From Taxillus chinensis (Eukaryota > Streptophyta > Magnoliopsida > Santalales > Loranthaceae): a DNA stretch of 64,000 nucleotides. The position numbers and the translations under genes are program-made. Shown here one piece after another: positions 31,451 to 43,861 of this stretch (its first letter is position 1; each line of letters opens with the position of its first letter). The notes under the pieces were generated by a model. It did not search any database. It was not told the DNA's origin and saw nothing but the letters and a program-made list of their open reading frames with translations. The stretch lies in the NCBI GenBank assembly GCA_023512835.1, contig CM042085.1, forward strand, positions 42,718,721-42,782,720, read 5' to 3'.

Positions 31451-33411
31451 GTGCCTTTTGATCTAGAACCTGAACGGATTCTCAGAAATAATTGCAAAGC
31501 AGCTAGGGATGTTGCTAGAAAAGCTGAGGACGCACTACAAGGTTTGGAAAACACACTTTTGGAATTGATGGTGGATCAAAGACTTGAAGGTGGTGGACAG
31601 CAACAGCGGGCAAATTTCAATGGGCAATACCCTGAGGAGGGTAACAGATCTATGCCTAGAACATTCCTAGACTACGCAAGGCCAACAATGTCGGACCACT
31701 ATTCTGGGATCCGGTAAACAAGAGTCCAAGCCAATAGTTTTGAATTAAAACCGGCACTCATAAATATGGTGAGCAATAATGCCTTTGGAGGCATTGCAGT
31801 AGATGATCCTCATCAACACTTGATGAGATTTTACCAGATGTGCGGCACCATAAAGATAAACAATGTGTCTGATGAAGCAATTAAACTAAGACTTTTTTCC
31901 TTCTCCTTGAGGGATAGAGCGCTTGGTTGGTTTAACAGCCTGCCGGCTAGTTCAATTTCTACTGGGAGGAGATGCAAAATAAATTCATGTCCAAATACTT
32001 CCCTCTTTCCAAGGTGATACAACTAAGAGGAGAAATTAGCCGGTTCAGGCAAGATGAAATGGAAACTCTCTATGAAGCATGGGAGAGATTTAAGGATTTG
32101 GTCTAAAGATACCCTGAGCATGGAAGACCTCAATGGATTCAAATTGAATCCTTTTACACCGGATTATAGTCTCACTCTCAAGATAAGGTGAATGCAGCTG
32201 CAGGAGGCTACTTGATGAACCTAGAGCCTGATGTAGCTACTAAGCTACTAGAGAGACTGTCACTAGCTAATTGGCAGTGGTCCAATGTGAGAACGTCAAG
32301 GCCAAAGGAGAAGGCAGCTGTAGTGGATAACACCTCTAACGACATGCAAGAACAGATTTGTGCTTTGGCAAAAAGCATGGAGGTCTTGGCTCTGAGAGTT
32401 GGAGAATAACAACAACCAGCACCACAAGCACAGGATCAAAGCTGGAGTGGCGCTGAAGAAGCGAATTATGTGGGAGGCAAGGGCCCATATCAGAAGCAGC
32501 CCTACTACCCACAACAGCAAGGCTACAGCTTCCAACAACAAGGTTCAGGGTACAACAACCAACAACAATAACATCAGGGTTTTTAGAAAACCCAAACTAG
32601 GGGAGGTGAGGCCTCAACGCCTTACAAGTATATTCCACCTGGAATGAGGCAAAATTCGTACGCCACAGACAATTTCCTGCAAGAGCAACCTAGTACTCAA
32701 GCACCACCTAGGGTTGAGAATCATCCACAACAACAATATCGCTCTCGAAATTATTCATCTGAGGAAGAAGCAACAAGAAGAGAGGTTGGTGATTTAAAGG
32801 AGAAGGTGGGAAGCATGGAATCTTCCATTAAGAATTTGGAAAAATTACTAGTAAGTTTGGCCCAAAACGCCAACCAAGGGATGTCATCCAAATCTTTCCC
32901 AAGTGACACTAAAGTGAACCCCAAGGAGAGTTATAAGGCCATTACTTTAAGGAGTGGAAAAGGATTGAAGGAGGCCGCGGAGCCTAAAAATAAAACCAAT
33001 CATGGAGAACAGAGCAAGCCCTTGGTGGCCGAAAACGAAGAAAAAGCTGAAGAAGAAGAGAAACAGTTGGGAGTTAACCCAACTAAAGAACAAAGACCAA
33101 AGGAGATGACGCCTACGATGCCATTTCCTTAGTGGATGAGGATTCATAAGCTGGAAGAAGAAAATGAACGCTTCTTGAAGATATTCAAGAAGCTGGAAAT
33201 CAACATTCCTTTCATTGAAGCCCTTGAACAGATGCCCACATGCAAGAAAGTTTTAAAAGATTTTATGATGAAGAAGAGGAAGTATAGGGACCATGAGACG
33301 GTTGTTGTAACAAATGAGGTGAGCAGCGTGGTTCAGAGGAAATCGCCCATTAAGCATAAGGATCCAGGCAGCTTTACTCTCTCGTGTGTGATAGGAGATG
33401 TACCACCGCAG
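31451..33411 (+). pseudogene. Athila-like gag
   Basis: It shows the same domain order as gag of element A: ARPTMSDHYSGIR, DDPHQHLMRFYQM, FSLRDRALGWFNSLP, EAWERFKDLV, a Gln-rich part, then ESSIKNLEKLLVSLAQ and ITLRSGKGLKE. A one-base deletion near 31965 shifts the frame; from there to 34783 gag, protease and RT share one frame with many stops. The first aligned residue is a GTG codon, so the real start is upstream and unclear. Confidence 0.8.
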
Positions 33412-33876
33412 TAGGCCCTCTGTGATTTAGGGGCCAACATAAACTTAACCTCCTTTTCCCTTTATAAGCAACTTAGACTGAAGGGAATGAGGCCCACTTC
33501 CATATCATTGCAGTTTGCTGACCAGTCCACTGGAAGACCTAAAGGAATTATTGAAGATGTGTTAATAAAGGTGGGCTCCTTCATTTTTCCAACAGACTTT
33601 GTGGTTTTGGAAATGGAGGAAGCTCAAGGAGTCTAGCTCCTCCTTGGAAGACCGTTTCTCAGAACAGGATGTGCACTTATAGATGTGGCTCAAGGGCAGC
33701 GAACCTTGAGAATTAATGAAGACACCCTAGCCTTTACTATGGAGAGAGCTCTGCAAGGACAAGAAGAAGAGGATTACTTGTGGGTTGATGACTTTGAGGC
33801 TTTGGTTGAAGACTTCTTGGGAGACCAAATAGAACAAGAAGAAGATGAAGTGCTCCAAATTACAGAAACCCAATAA
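33412..33876 (+). pseudogene. Athila-like aspartic protease
   Basis: It begins at a TAG (33412) that element C shares. The active site reads LCDLGANINL (Asp-Leu-Gly-Ala). The conserved end LLLGRPFLRTGCALIDVAQG and an acidic linker (WVDDFEALVEDFLGDQ) run to a TAA at 33874. It should cut gag-pol if made. Confidence 0.75.
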
Positions 33877-34783
33877 CAAGGAGAGGAAGATTTGATAGAT
33901 AAAGAGGATGATCAAATGTCAAGCCCACTAGAGCAAGCTAAAGAAGCAAAGGAAGAGGACACAACTCCAGTTCCCGAATTGAAGGAGCTGCCTGGACATC
34001 TAAGCTATGAGTTCTTAGACTCTACAAATAAATTTCTTGTGATTGTTGCTGCAAACTTGAATGATGTGGATTGTGCTCAAGTGCTAGAAATCCTTAGGAG
34101 ACAAAAAAAGACCCTAGGATGGAACATTGAAGATATTAGGGGCATAAGTCCAGGAATTCGCATGCACAAAATCTTAATGAATGATGAATTTATACCCACT
34201 GTAGAGAGGCAAAGACGGTTAAACCTAGTAATGAAGGAAGTGGTTAGAAAAGAAATCTTAAAATGGAAAAATGCTAGGATAATCTATGCGATCTCAGATA
34301 GTGAGTGGGTGAGTCCTCTACATGTTGTGCCTAAGAAGGGAGACATGACAGTAATTAAAAATGACAAGAATGAACTGATTTCATCCAGGACTGTAACTGG
34401 ATGGAGGGTGTATGTTGACTATCAAAAGCTTAACAATGCCACAAGGAAGGATCATTTTCCTCTTCCTTTCATTGATCAGATGTTGGATAGGCTAGTGGGA
34501 TATAGTCATTACTGTTTCTTAGATGGATATTCTGGGTACAATCAGATTATGTTGAAGCCCGATGACCAAGAGAAAACCACCTTCACATGCCCATTTGGCA
34601 CCTTTGCCTTTAGAAGGATGTCATTTGGGCTGTGTAATGCACCTGCCACTTTTCAGAGGTGCATGATGGCAATCTTCCAAGGCTTGGTGGAGGAAATCAT
34701 GGAGGTGTTCATGGATGATTTCTCATTGTTTTGTTCCTCCTACCAACGATGTCTGAACAATCTGGATATAGTCTTGGAACGAT
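33877..34783 (+). pseudogene. Athila-like reverse transcriptase, N-terminal and palm part
   Basis: RT copies the element's RNA to DNA. Visible motifs are WVSPLHVVPKKGD, WRVYVDYQKLN, HFPLPFIDQMLDRL, SFGLCNAPATFQRCM and the catalytic VFMDDF. A Tat solo LTR then interrupts it; removing that LTR and one 5-bp duplication puts the frame in register with 37719 onward. Confidence 0.87.
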
Positions 34784-37713
34784 TGTCATCACTGGTTTTC
34801 GTCCGGGCCCTTTTGGGGTGAGCTCAAACTAAACCAATGGTGAGAAATTTTAGAGTCGCCACCAACTGTTTTTGGGGTACAGTTGGATACCCTCTACTTT
34901 GAGTAGTTTCAAGTGTGTGGTCTGCGTTATCAGAGATGGGTTCGGGAGTTGGTTACGTGTAGGGAAGGATTAGCACCCCTACAGCGCCCTTTCGGTATCT
35001 AATTTAGGAGGAGGAGGTTTTTCTTTTATTTGTACTGCTATAACTGGGTTAAATTTCTAAAAGTCTATGATTTTTATTTGACTAAGTTATTTGTCAAAGT
35101 TATGGTTAAAATTGATTTACCCTAAATTTCTAAAGGGAATCCTAAAAGATTTGGGTTTTTGTGTGAAGTGGAGAATGAGATCCTAGGGGTTGGTTTTGGC
35201 TTTTTTTTTTTGTTTTACTTTTGGAATTTGAAGTCTTAAAAAATGTTGTTGTCTTGTTTTTTTTTTTTTTTTGTAAGATGCTTTTCTCTTTCTTTTTCCT
35301 TTTTTTTGACTTGAAATACATTTTTTTTGTGGTTTTGAAAACGTTTTTTGTTTTGTTTTGTTTTTGTTTGTTTTTTTTTTTGCAAGGATAAAACTATGAA
35401 ATTAACACAATAACATATAAGGTGGTGTGTGTGATTGTGACATCCATAAATCAAAACGACCCACTTTTTCTTTCTTTTCTATTTCTTCATGCCTCCCTTT
35501 GCTCCCTCTTTTGTTTGTTTTTTTGATTTTTTGCTTGCTATACTTTACCTATTACAACCTATTACAACATACAAAGTAAAGGGAAATACAAGAAAGAAAA
35601 CAAAATACAATGTAACAAGTAAAAGGAAAAGAAATACAAGGAACTATTAAGAATTACATCAAACATTAATACAAATAAGCTGAAAAAGTAATTAAAAGAT
35701 AAGGGCTGAACTGACTTTGAAGCTTGCAACACCAATCTTCTGTTCGAACTCCTATCGGCGCTAATAATCACTTGCTTAGAACCAACAAAATCGACAAGAG
35801 GTTTGTGAGGGGGATTTCTTGGTATTTGAAGAGTGGAGTGGTGTATTTTCTGGGTTTGAGATTTTTGATGACTGGGAATAAGGAGGGTAGGCGTGAGAAA
35901 TAGGGGATTGGAACAGGATTGGTGTCTGTTATGTTTTTTGCTTGCTGAACACGTAGAAAAAAGGGCTGAAGTTGGGGCTGTTTTTGTGTTTTTTCTTGCT
36001 GAGAAAAAAAAAAGGAGCTGGAGTGAGACAGGAGGGAAAGAGGATGAAGGAGTGATGTTGATTGCAGAAAACTGGGCGTTTAATCTTAGAGGATGGCAGT
36101 CAGGGAGGCGTGGAAGAGTGATCTCTTTTTTCTGGTTTTTGAGTTTCTCTCTTTTTTTCAACTCTCTGTTTTTTCCTTTTCTCTCTCTGTCTGTACTAGG
36201 ATGAAGGAAGGATGTGAATGGTAGCAGGGTTTTCAAAAAAACGATCTCTCCTTTTTTTTCCAACGAACCAGGCGTTCCCCCAATATCCCCTCTTTTCAAT
36301 GAACCAGCCTCCTTTCAACGAGCCAGTGTTTCAATGATCTCTCTTCCTCCCTCTTTTTTTTTTTTTCACGAACCAGCCTTTTTCAACGAGCTAGGTTTTT
36401 TTTCAACGATCCCCCCTTTTTTTTTGGGCTCTCTCTGTTTTTTTTTGTTTTGCAGGGACCAAACTTGGACGTAACACTGGTAGCAGCTTTTCAATGACAA
36501 GGGGTCTCTCTGTGTCTCTCTCTCTCGCGTGGACAGGAGCCTGGATTTAAAGGCTGGCAGAATTTTTGGCTGGACTGTCATTAATTGCAACATTAATTGT
36601 TTTGTCGGGTCCATTATTATTTGCAGATCAATGCTTGGTCGGGTGGACAGCCTATGCGGAAAAAGGGGAGCTCGTGATTGCCTTTTGAGTTTGTATTTTA
36701 GCACAAGTGACTGACAGGGTTGTTGAGAAATGATTCCTTGTCTGATGGCCAGCGCAGAAGACGGGTCTCGTGAAGCCAGCGAGAAAAATAAGCCAGCGAG
36801 GAAGCCAGCGAGAAAAATCAGCGAAGGCAAAAAGGGGTCAGAGGTTCGAAGTGTCGGCAGGGTCGAAGCTTCGGTCAACGATGGAAGGCATACGGGTGTT
36901 GCGGGTCGGCGTCGCAAGTCAGCATCGTAAGTCGCGGGTCGAAGTGTCGGCAGCGAGGCTTCGAGGGTCGAAGGGTCGAAGGTCAGAAATCAGCAGGTCA
37001 ATGGGGCTTCGAGGCTTCGGGGCTTCGAGCTTCGGGACTTCGGGGCTTTGAGCTTCGGGGCTTCGAGGCTTCAAGCTTCGAGGCTTCGAGCTTCGGGACT
37101 TCGGGGCTTCGATCTTCGGGGCTTCGAGGCTTCAGGGCTTCGAGGCTTCGAGCTTCGGGGTCAATGGGTTGAAGTGTCGGCAGGTCAACGGTCAACGGTC
37201 AACCCCGGTTTTTTTTTTTACGCCCACCAAAAAATTACCTTTTTACCCCCACCAAAAATGCTAAAGCGGACAAACTTTGGGAGGTTGTTTGGGAAGCCCC
37301 GTATTCGCCTAAATAGTCATTTTTGAGAATCTCACATGGTCACATTTTCGGGCCCTTTGACCAGGGGCATTGACCGTCTTTTGGCACGTTTCGACTTTTC
37401 CAACGAAAGTTGTTTTGGCCATAACTTCTTCATTTTAAGTCCGATTGGAGCTCGGTCAAGTGCATTGGTCTCCAATTTTCCTCCTCCATAACCTGGTGTT
37501 GGTCTTGGGGCGCTTCAAGGACTTGTAGCAGAAGTCATTAATTTTGGACTTCCCCGTCCATGTCAATTGTGTTCATCTCATGCAGATTGGGGTAGACCAT
37601 TCCTTGGAAGTATGGGATCATTGTGGACCTGTTCAACAAGGTATATGGCATGGGTAGAAAGGTATATCAAAATGGGGTCAGTATGTCCAACCCGGACAAA
37701 ATGGGGTCCAACA
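34784..37713 (-). mobile_element. Solo LTR of Tat/Ogre-like element (2930 bp) inside pol of B
   Basis: It has TG and CA ends and is flanked by ACGAT at 34779-34783 and 37714-37718, a perfect 5-bp target duplication. On the minus strand it starts TGTTGGACCCCATTTTGTCC and ends CAGTGATGACA, like the LTR at 24257. No internal region is present, so it formed by LTR-LTR recombination after insertion. It contains T-rich homopolymers and a TTCGAGGC array. Confidence 0.92.
36835..37200 (-). repeat. CpG-rich array of GCTTCGAGG / CTTCGGGG words
   Basis: Short words (GGCTTCGAG, AGCTTCGGG, GTCGAAG) are repeated at 8-20 base spacing in the U3 of the solo LTR. It is equivalent in position to the longer array at 24480-25900. 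Confidence 0.8.
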
Positions 37714-37718
37714 ACGAT

Positions 37719-38430
37719 GTGAGGAGAAAGAGCTAGTCCTCAACTGGGAGAAATGCCATTTTATGGCAAATGAGGGCATAGTTCTAGGGCACAAGGTGTC
37801 TTCAAAGGGTTTGGAGGTGGATAAGGCAAAAATATCCACCATTGAAACTTTGCCACCTCCGACCACTGAGAAAGGGGTGAGAAGCTTCTTGGGACATGCT
37901 AGGTTCTATAGAAGATTCATCAAGGACTTCTCAAAAATAGCAAAACCCCTTAATATGCTGCTGGAGAAGGACAAAAGCTTTGTATTCAATAAGGAATGTT
38001 TAAATGCTTTTAATGTTCTTAAGCAGAAGCTAGTCACTGCACCCGTGATAGTCACACCAAACTTGGAATAGCCCTTTGAGCTAATGTGTGATGCCAGTGA
38101 CTATGCTGTGGGGGTAGTCCTTGGGCAACGAAGAGATAAGGTGTTTAAGGTAATTTATTATGCAAGTAAAACCCTCGATGAGGCCCAACAGAACTACACC
38201 ACCACTGAGAAGGAGCTACTGGCTGTGGTTTATGGATGTAACAAATTTAGACCCTACCTCTTTGGGTCTAAGGTTGTTGTGTTTACTGACCATGCAGCCT
38301 TGAAATATTTGTTTGCCAAAAACGAGGATAAGCCACGCTTGCTTAGATGGGTTCTCCTTTTATAGGAGTTTGATCTTGAAATTAAAGATACAAAGGGAGC
38401 CCTGAATACTGTGGCTGATCACCTCTCCCG
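37719..38430 (+). pseudogene. Athila-like RT thumb and RNase H (element B)
   Basis: It continues pol after the solo LTR: VLGHKVSSKGLEVDKAKI, GVRSFLGHARFYRRFI, then RNase H motifs [24 protein letters not shown] and [11 protein letters not shown]. Stops at 38069 and 38363 (TAG); the second is shared with element C at 47903-47905. RNase H removes the RNA strand during reverse transcription. Confidence 0.85.
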
Positions 38431-39747
38431 TGTGGAAAATGCACCAAAGTCTCTGCCCATTTTAGATGACTTCCCTGATGAGAAGGTGCTTGAGGTTAGC
38501 CCGCTTCCTTGGTTTGCTGACATAGCAAACTATTTGGCCACTGAATTTATTCCAAAAAAGTTTGATTATCACCAGTGAAAATCGTTTATCACTGATGCTC
38601 AGAGGTACATCTGGGATGATCCCATCCTCTACAGACGGTGCACTAATTAGATCATTAGGAGGTGTGTCCTCGATGAAGAGACCAAGGAAATTGTACATAA
38701 TTGCCATGCATCTAACTATGGGGGCCACTTTGGCGTCCAAAGGACAGTGGCAAAAATTAGGCAATATGGGTTTTATTGGCCCACAATGGTTAAGGACACC
38801 TACACCTACATTAAAATTTGTGATAGATGCCAAAGGGTAGGTGGATTGTCTAGGAAAGATGAGATGCCCTTAACTGGAATTCTTTCGGTTGAGATTTTTG
38901 ACATTTGGGGCATAGATTTCATGGGGCCATTCCCCATCTCTGATGGCTATTCATATATTTTGTATGTTGTGGACTACGTGTCAAAATGGGTGGAGGCAAT
39001 TCCAACAAAAGTAAATGATGCCAGGGTTGTGACTAAATTCCTCTTAAGGAATATTTTTAGCCACTTTGGGACACCAAGGGCTATAATTAGTGATGAGGGT
39101 AGTCCCTTTTGTAATAAGTTATTTGATAAATTATTGGTGAAGTATGGTGTGAACCATAGGAAGTCCTTAGCTTACCACCCACAAGTTAATGGACAGGCTG
39201 AGGTGTCCAACAAAGAGATTAAAGCCATTTTAGAGGAAACAGTTGGAGGAAACAGGAAAGATTGGTCCCAAAGGCTTGATGAAGCCTTATGGGCATATAG
39301 GACAGCCTATAAAACAACCATTGGTATGTCTACCGCATTGTTTATGGGAAGGCATGTCATTTTCCAGTGGAGTTAGAACACAAGGCTCTATGGGCGTTGA
39401 GGAAGCTTAACTTTGATCCAGATGAGACTAAGGAAATGAGGCTGACCCAACTCATGGAGTTGGATGAGTTTCGAATGGAGGCCTATGAAAGTGCTAAACT
39501 CTATAAAGAAAGAACCAAGAAATGACATGATAGGCAACTAAACAATGAACCTTTAAACCTGGGATAGAAAGTACTTTTATTTAACACTAGGTTGTGGTTA
39601 TTTCCCAGAAAATTAAGGTCCAAATGGATGGGACCTTTTGTTATAACAGACAGGAAGCCATATGGGTGCTTTGAGCTCCAAGATGAAGATGGCAATAAAT
39701 TTTTGGTTAATGGAAATAGATTAAAACCATATTACGATCCAGCTTAG
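38431..39747 (+). pseudogene. Athila-like integrase (element B)
   Basis: All three integrase parts are visible: the zinc-binding motif ([14 protein letters not shown]...CDRCQR), the DDE core (Asp in GIDFMGPFP, Asp in IISDEGSPF, Glu in NGQAEVSN) and a C-terminal part with SKWMGPFVI and NGNRLKPYYDP before the TAG at 39745. There are a few stops and frame changes, for example near 38575, 38647 and 39360. Confidence 0.85.
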
Positions 39748-40632
39748 AGAGAGGTTGTTGATGCCCTCTCTCTTGCACCTTCATGATCACATCTCGCAGT
39801 CTAGCTACAGACTTTAAATAAAGTGCTTGTTGGGAGGCAACCCAAAGGTTGTGTTTTTATTTTTATTTAATATTTGTTTGTGTGAGCTAACCTTGGTGCA
39901 GGAAACTTTATTTTGTCTTTACTAACCACCTTGTAGAAAGAGCAAATTAATGGGCCTTAAACTTCTGGATTTATTTTTAAGGCCCAAGTCCTAGAGCAAT
40001 GACCAAGTGAAGCCCAAAAGTGCTTGCAATTGAACCCAAACATATGCCGTGCAAGAAGAGAAGTTGATCTATAGTGCAATAGAAACTCAACGGAAAATTT
40101 TGGGCCAATTTGGGCCTACATGTGATAATGCACGTGATATGGCCATATGGCATGCACCTCATTTTGCGCCGAAATGTTTATGGGAGGTAGATATTAATAG
40201 GAGGAGTAATTATCTCTTCTGCACGTGATATCCTAGCTGGCATTTTGATGGTACAAATGACAAAATATCAATTTTCTGCCTCAAAGAAACTTCAACAATA
40301 TCACATGTAGAAGGGACATTTGATCTATACCTCATGGGGGTCCCACCACAAAACTTTGGGATGCTTTGGACCTGTACGCGACAATGGTTATATCACATAT
40401 TAGGGATATTTTTGTCCATTTAGCTTGAAATTTTCAAGACACGAGTATGATGGGATTTGGAGCAGATGTTGTTCTACACGCAATAAGTTTTGGGGACGGG
40501 AGCTAGGTCGAACAAGGCAAATACGATTTCCAGATCTAAAATTGGGAAAAAATTGGTTCTTGCTGCTACAGCCTGATTACACATTTCTTCTCCCGCAATT
40601 CTTTAAGCCAAACCTCAGTTTTTCATAGCAAG
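39748..40632 (+). other. Spacer between pol and third ORF of element B
   Basis: No gene is seen. It is homologous to 956-1679 and to 46105-46970. CACGTG boxes occur near 40132 and 40222. No good TATA box lies before the ORF at 40633. Confidence 0.55.
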
Positions 40633-40781
40633 ATGGTGCAAACAAGGAGGTCAGGCAAGGAAGAGGTCCAATCATCAAGTTCTACAAGCAGTGAGGATGG
40701 GGAGATGTTCTTAGGGCATGCCTTGGATCTGAGAGCTTTGGAGGAATCAGAACTTGGATGGTCAAGTGAGGTGGCCCTTGA
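40633..40781 (+). pseudogene. Third ORF of element B, first 50 codons only
   Basis: It starts MVQTRRSGKEEVQSSSS and runs to GWSSEVAL, nearly identical to the start of the copy at 46104. It is cut at 40782 by the inverted LTR of element C; the rest of the apparent frame is LTR sequence. Confidence 0.8.
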
Positions 40782-42314
40782 TGAACAAATTTTTAGCTTC
40801 ACTAAATTAGTTCAACTATTATCGTTTAATTTGTTCTTCAAAATTATAATTTTTAGTTCCCTTAAAGTTGACCACACAGCATAGCAGTATGTAAGGGGTC
40901 GAACCCACAAGGATTAAACAAGTTTTCCAGTTTTTAATCAAATCACCAATTTACTCAAGTCCTAGAAAATGTTTTAGCTTACTTTTTGTGTTTTTAAATT
41001 TATGAACTAATGTTTTTAATGTTCTGGAAATTAATGATGCAGAGATTGTTTTGGATTTGATATTTCAGAATTAAGGTATCTAGGGTCACAAATTCACCAA
41101 CCCTACATTGTTTCTACTGATTTAGGTATTCTTTAGTCTGTTTAACTGAGATGCATGCTATTTATCAACCAAGGTTCTACAATGGTCATTGTCGAACCTT
41201 CTAAGGGCTTACTGCATGAATGGTCATCACTATAACAGCTTACACAGCCAATAAATCATACAAATGCAAGGATAATGGCCACTTCAAACATGTGTATGTC
41301 AAGAATCTTAGGACCTGTCCCAGACTAGGACAAAGAAAACCAGAAGGGCACATCCTAGATTATAAAGTGAAGATAAGAATCTTAATGCATACAAAGATTC
41401 ACATAAACAAATCCAGAATTTACCCAAAATCAGTATTATAGCATAAGGGGGCTACATTGCTCCCCTAGAATTTAAGAACTACTCACACATGCTGAAGGTT
41501 ACATAAAAAATCCATCAAATACAGCATTTGAAACAGGAGAGAAAGTGAGTTTTAAGGTAGCTTCCTCCCTCCAGGTGCAAGATAGATCCAAACCCCATCT
41601 CTGATCTTCAGTTCCAGCAGCAATTCCCACCTTCAAAGTGATTTTTCTCAACCCCCTTCTCTCAATTTCGTGTAGGGTCCAGAGATCCCTTGCAAGAGAT
41701 GTTCTTCCCCCTTTTATAAGGCTACAGGTGAAGCTAGAGATGTGCCCTAACTGCCAACTGGCATCGCAGGAGTGAAACTACGTAGTTTTGGTTAATGACC
41801 CAAAATCCACCTCAAAAGTACAATACAGCTCAAACCAAGCAAAATTAAGCCAAGGTTCTTAAGGGAAAAGTCATCAGCATCACAAAACAAAGAGAACTAT
41901 GCAAACACTGGCTTGCACGTGATAATGCACGTGATATCCCCATATCACGTGTAGCTCCAAATGATGTGAAATTCTTCCCCAAGCTTCCTTGAATCATGTA
42001 GAAGGCAGGAATGCATTAATCTCCTTGCACGTGATAATGCCCCATATCACATGCACTTTATTTCTGCCTCCTTAGGCTGCCCTCTTTCGTCACAAGTTCC
42101 CTATTTAGTCAATACAATGATTTGGCTGATGTCCATAAGAAGAAATTGCCTAAAAAACCTGCAAAAATAGCTCAAAAACACATATATATAGGCAAAAAGT
42201 ATCTTCCTAGGTGTTAGAGCAAATATCTATGAATTATGGTCCAATTTAGGCTCAAAATATGCTCTTTACTACCCTAAATATATACAAGAATAACAGCATA
42301 AATGTACGTTATCA
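40782..42314 (-). repeat. 3' LTR of element C (1533 bp)
   Basis: On the minus strand it starts TGATAACGTACA after the polypurine tract and ends TTTGTTCA. It contains CACGTG boxes (41917-41950), the block ATTTGGAGCTACACGTGA, a perfect 14-bp palindrome AAACTACGTAGTTT (41775-41788) and a TATA box at 41711-41718. Confidence 0.87.
41711..41718 (-). promoter_or_regulatory. LTR TATA box
   Basis: TATAAAAG on the minus strand, about 57 bases after the 14-bp palindrome in transcription order. Confidence 0.55.
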
Positions 42315-43861
42315 AACACACCACACTTAAACCATTGCTTGTCCTCAAGCAAAAACATACAAACATGCAAAAATAAAATAAATACACAGTCACACTGGAA
42401 TGAAAATAAAAATAAAAATCAAGGAGAGTCATGGTTTCGTAGGCATGTAACTTTATCATGAAGAAATGGGCATTCAAGTAACTAAAATGAATTATAAGTT
42501 AGCTCATTCATGTCCATACCTTAAGTCCAACAACCATGCACTCTCATCACTAAAATTCAGATATTAATAAACACTCCATGATAAAACAACATCTAGTTTC
42601 CCTTAAAGTCCTCACCAAGGTTAAAGCAGCCTTACTCAAATATAAAGTTTCATACAAGCCCAAGTACAGTATCTAACAGAAGATAAAGGGTTGGTAAACT
42701 CCTCACTACATTCTCCACTAGTTATTAATTAAGTACTTTCCAAGCAAACATAAGAGTTCCAAATCGTGCTCATCAAAGGAAACACACCCTCTAGTCTACT
42801 TTATTTGGGAACTCACACACTATTCTAATAAACACACCTTTAGCCTAAGAGTTAAGCTCAACTCTCTAAACAAACGCAAAAATAAATAAAATGTCGGCCA
42901 AAGTGGCTGCAAAACAGCACAAGCACACAAAGAAACATCAAGCCATTGTGGCTTTATTATGAAAATATTTTTTTTATTTTATATTGTTTTTGGCTTTTTC
43001 CATACTTCTTTTAAATAATAACCTTACAAGGTTAAATTTAATGCTCTCCCTTGATAGATTATTCACTCTTTTATTTTTGTTATGCTCACTTTTTATATTT
43101 TGCTGTTATTTGCCTTTTTCTTCACTGTATGGAGAGAAAAATATATCTCAATCCCTTTATTACATGAAACATAAGGCTCATTTGCATTTTATTGCACAAT
43201 AAAGAAACAAAAGATGCTAGGAAGGTCTAGGTGACCTTGAAGCTTTTGCATCATTAACACCAACACCCAGCACTGAGCACAAATAAGTAGTCATCATGCA
43301 TACTTAACTCCTACCATTAAATAATTAATGTTGAAAGTTAAGAGGATCAAAGAAAACTATTATCTCATAAACCATGAATGTCACTTAAGGGCTTGAAAGA
43401 GGCTTTTCTCATTTTTCTTTCAGATTTTCTTTTTCACTCAACTCTAAGGGTCATTAAGTAGTATCCTAGCATGTCATGCTCAGCTATTATTCAAATTCCA
43501 GCGCCAAAAACATGGTAATATCATTCAAGAAGTAAATACATTATTAAACCAAATCATAACACCCCTTAACTACCTTAACACCCTAATCACAACATGATAT
43601 GAATGTGGCATAAAAATTTAAAAATTTAAGCCAAAATTGCATACCTAGTATCCATGACTCTCCACATGCAAATCATCACATAATCAAGCAACTCAAACAA
43701 TCACACAAAAGAAAAATGACACTAACAAACAAACTAAAAACAAAAACCAAAAACAAAACATGCAATCACACAACATAAAGGACAAACTAGTGGCGCAAGG
43801 CACTCCCCACACCACACTTAAAGTATGCTATGTCCTCATGGCATGGAATAGGGAAAAGAGA
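42315..43861 (-). other. 3' non-coding region of element C with two polypurine-like tracts
   Basis: No gene is supported. The terminal tract is at 42315-42350. A second copy of the same GGACAnnGCA...TTTAAGTGTGGTGT pattern is at 43801-43838, right after the third ORF, as in element 1. Confidence 0.6.

Larger units (their letters stand above)
29726..40781 (+). mobile_element. Athila-like element B (plus strand)
   Basis: 5' LTR, primer site, gag, protease, RT, RNase H, integrase, spacer and the first 50 codons of the third ORF. Pol is split by a Tat solo LTR at 34784-37713. The 3' end is lost at 40782, where the inverted LTR of element C begins. Confidence 0.88.

Noticed and set aside
35562..36917. 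Frames of 245 and 183 codons on the minus strand
   Set aside because: They lie wholly inside the Tat solo LTR, are low-complexity, and have no domain.
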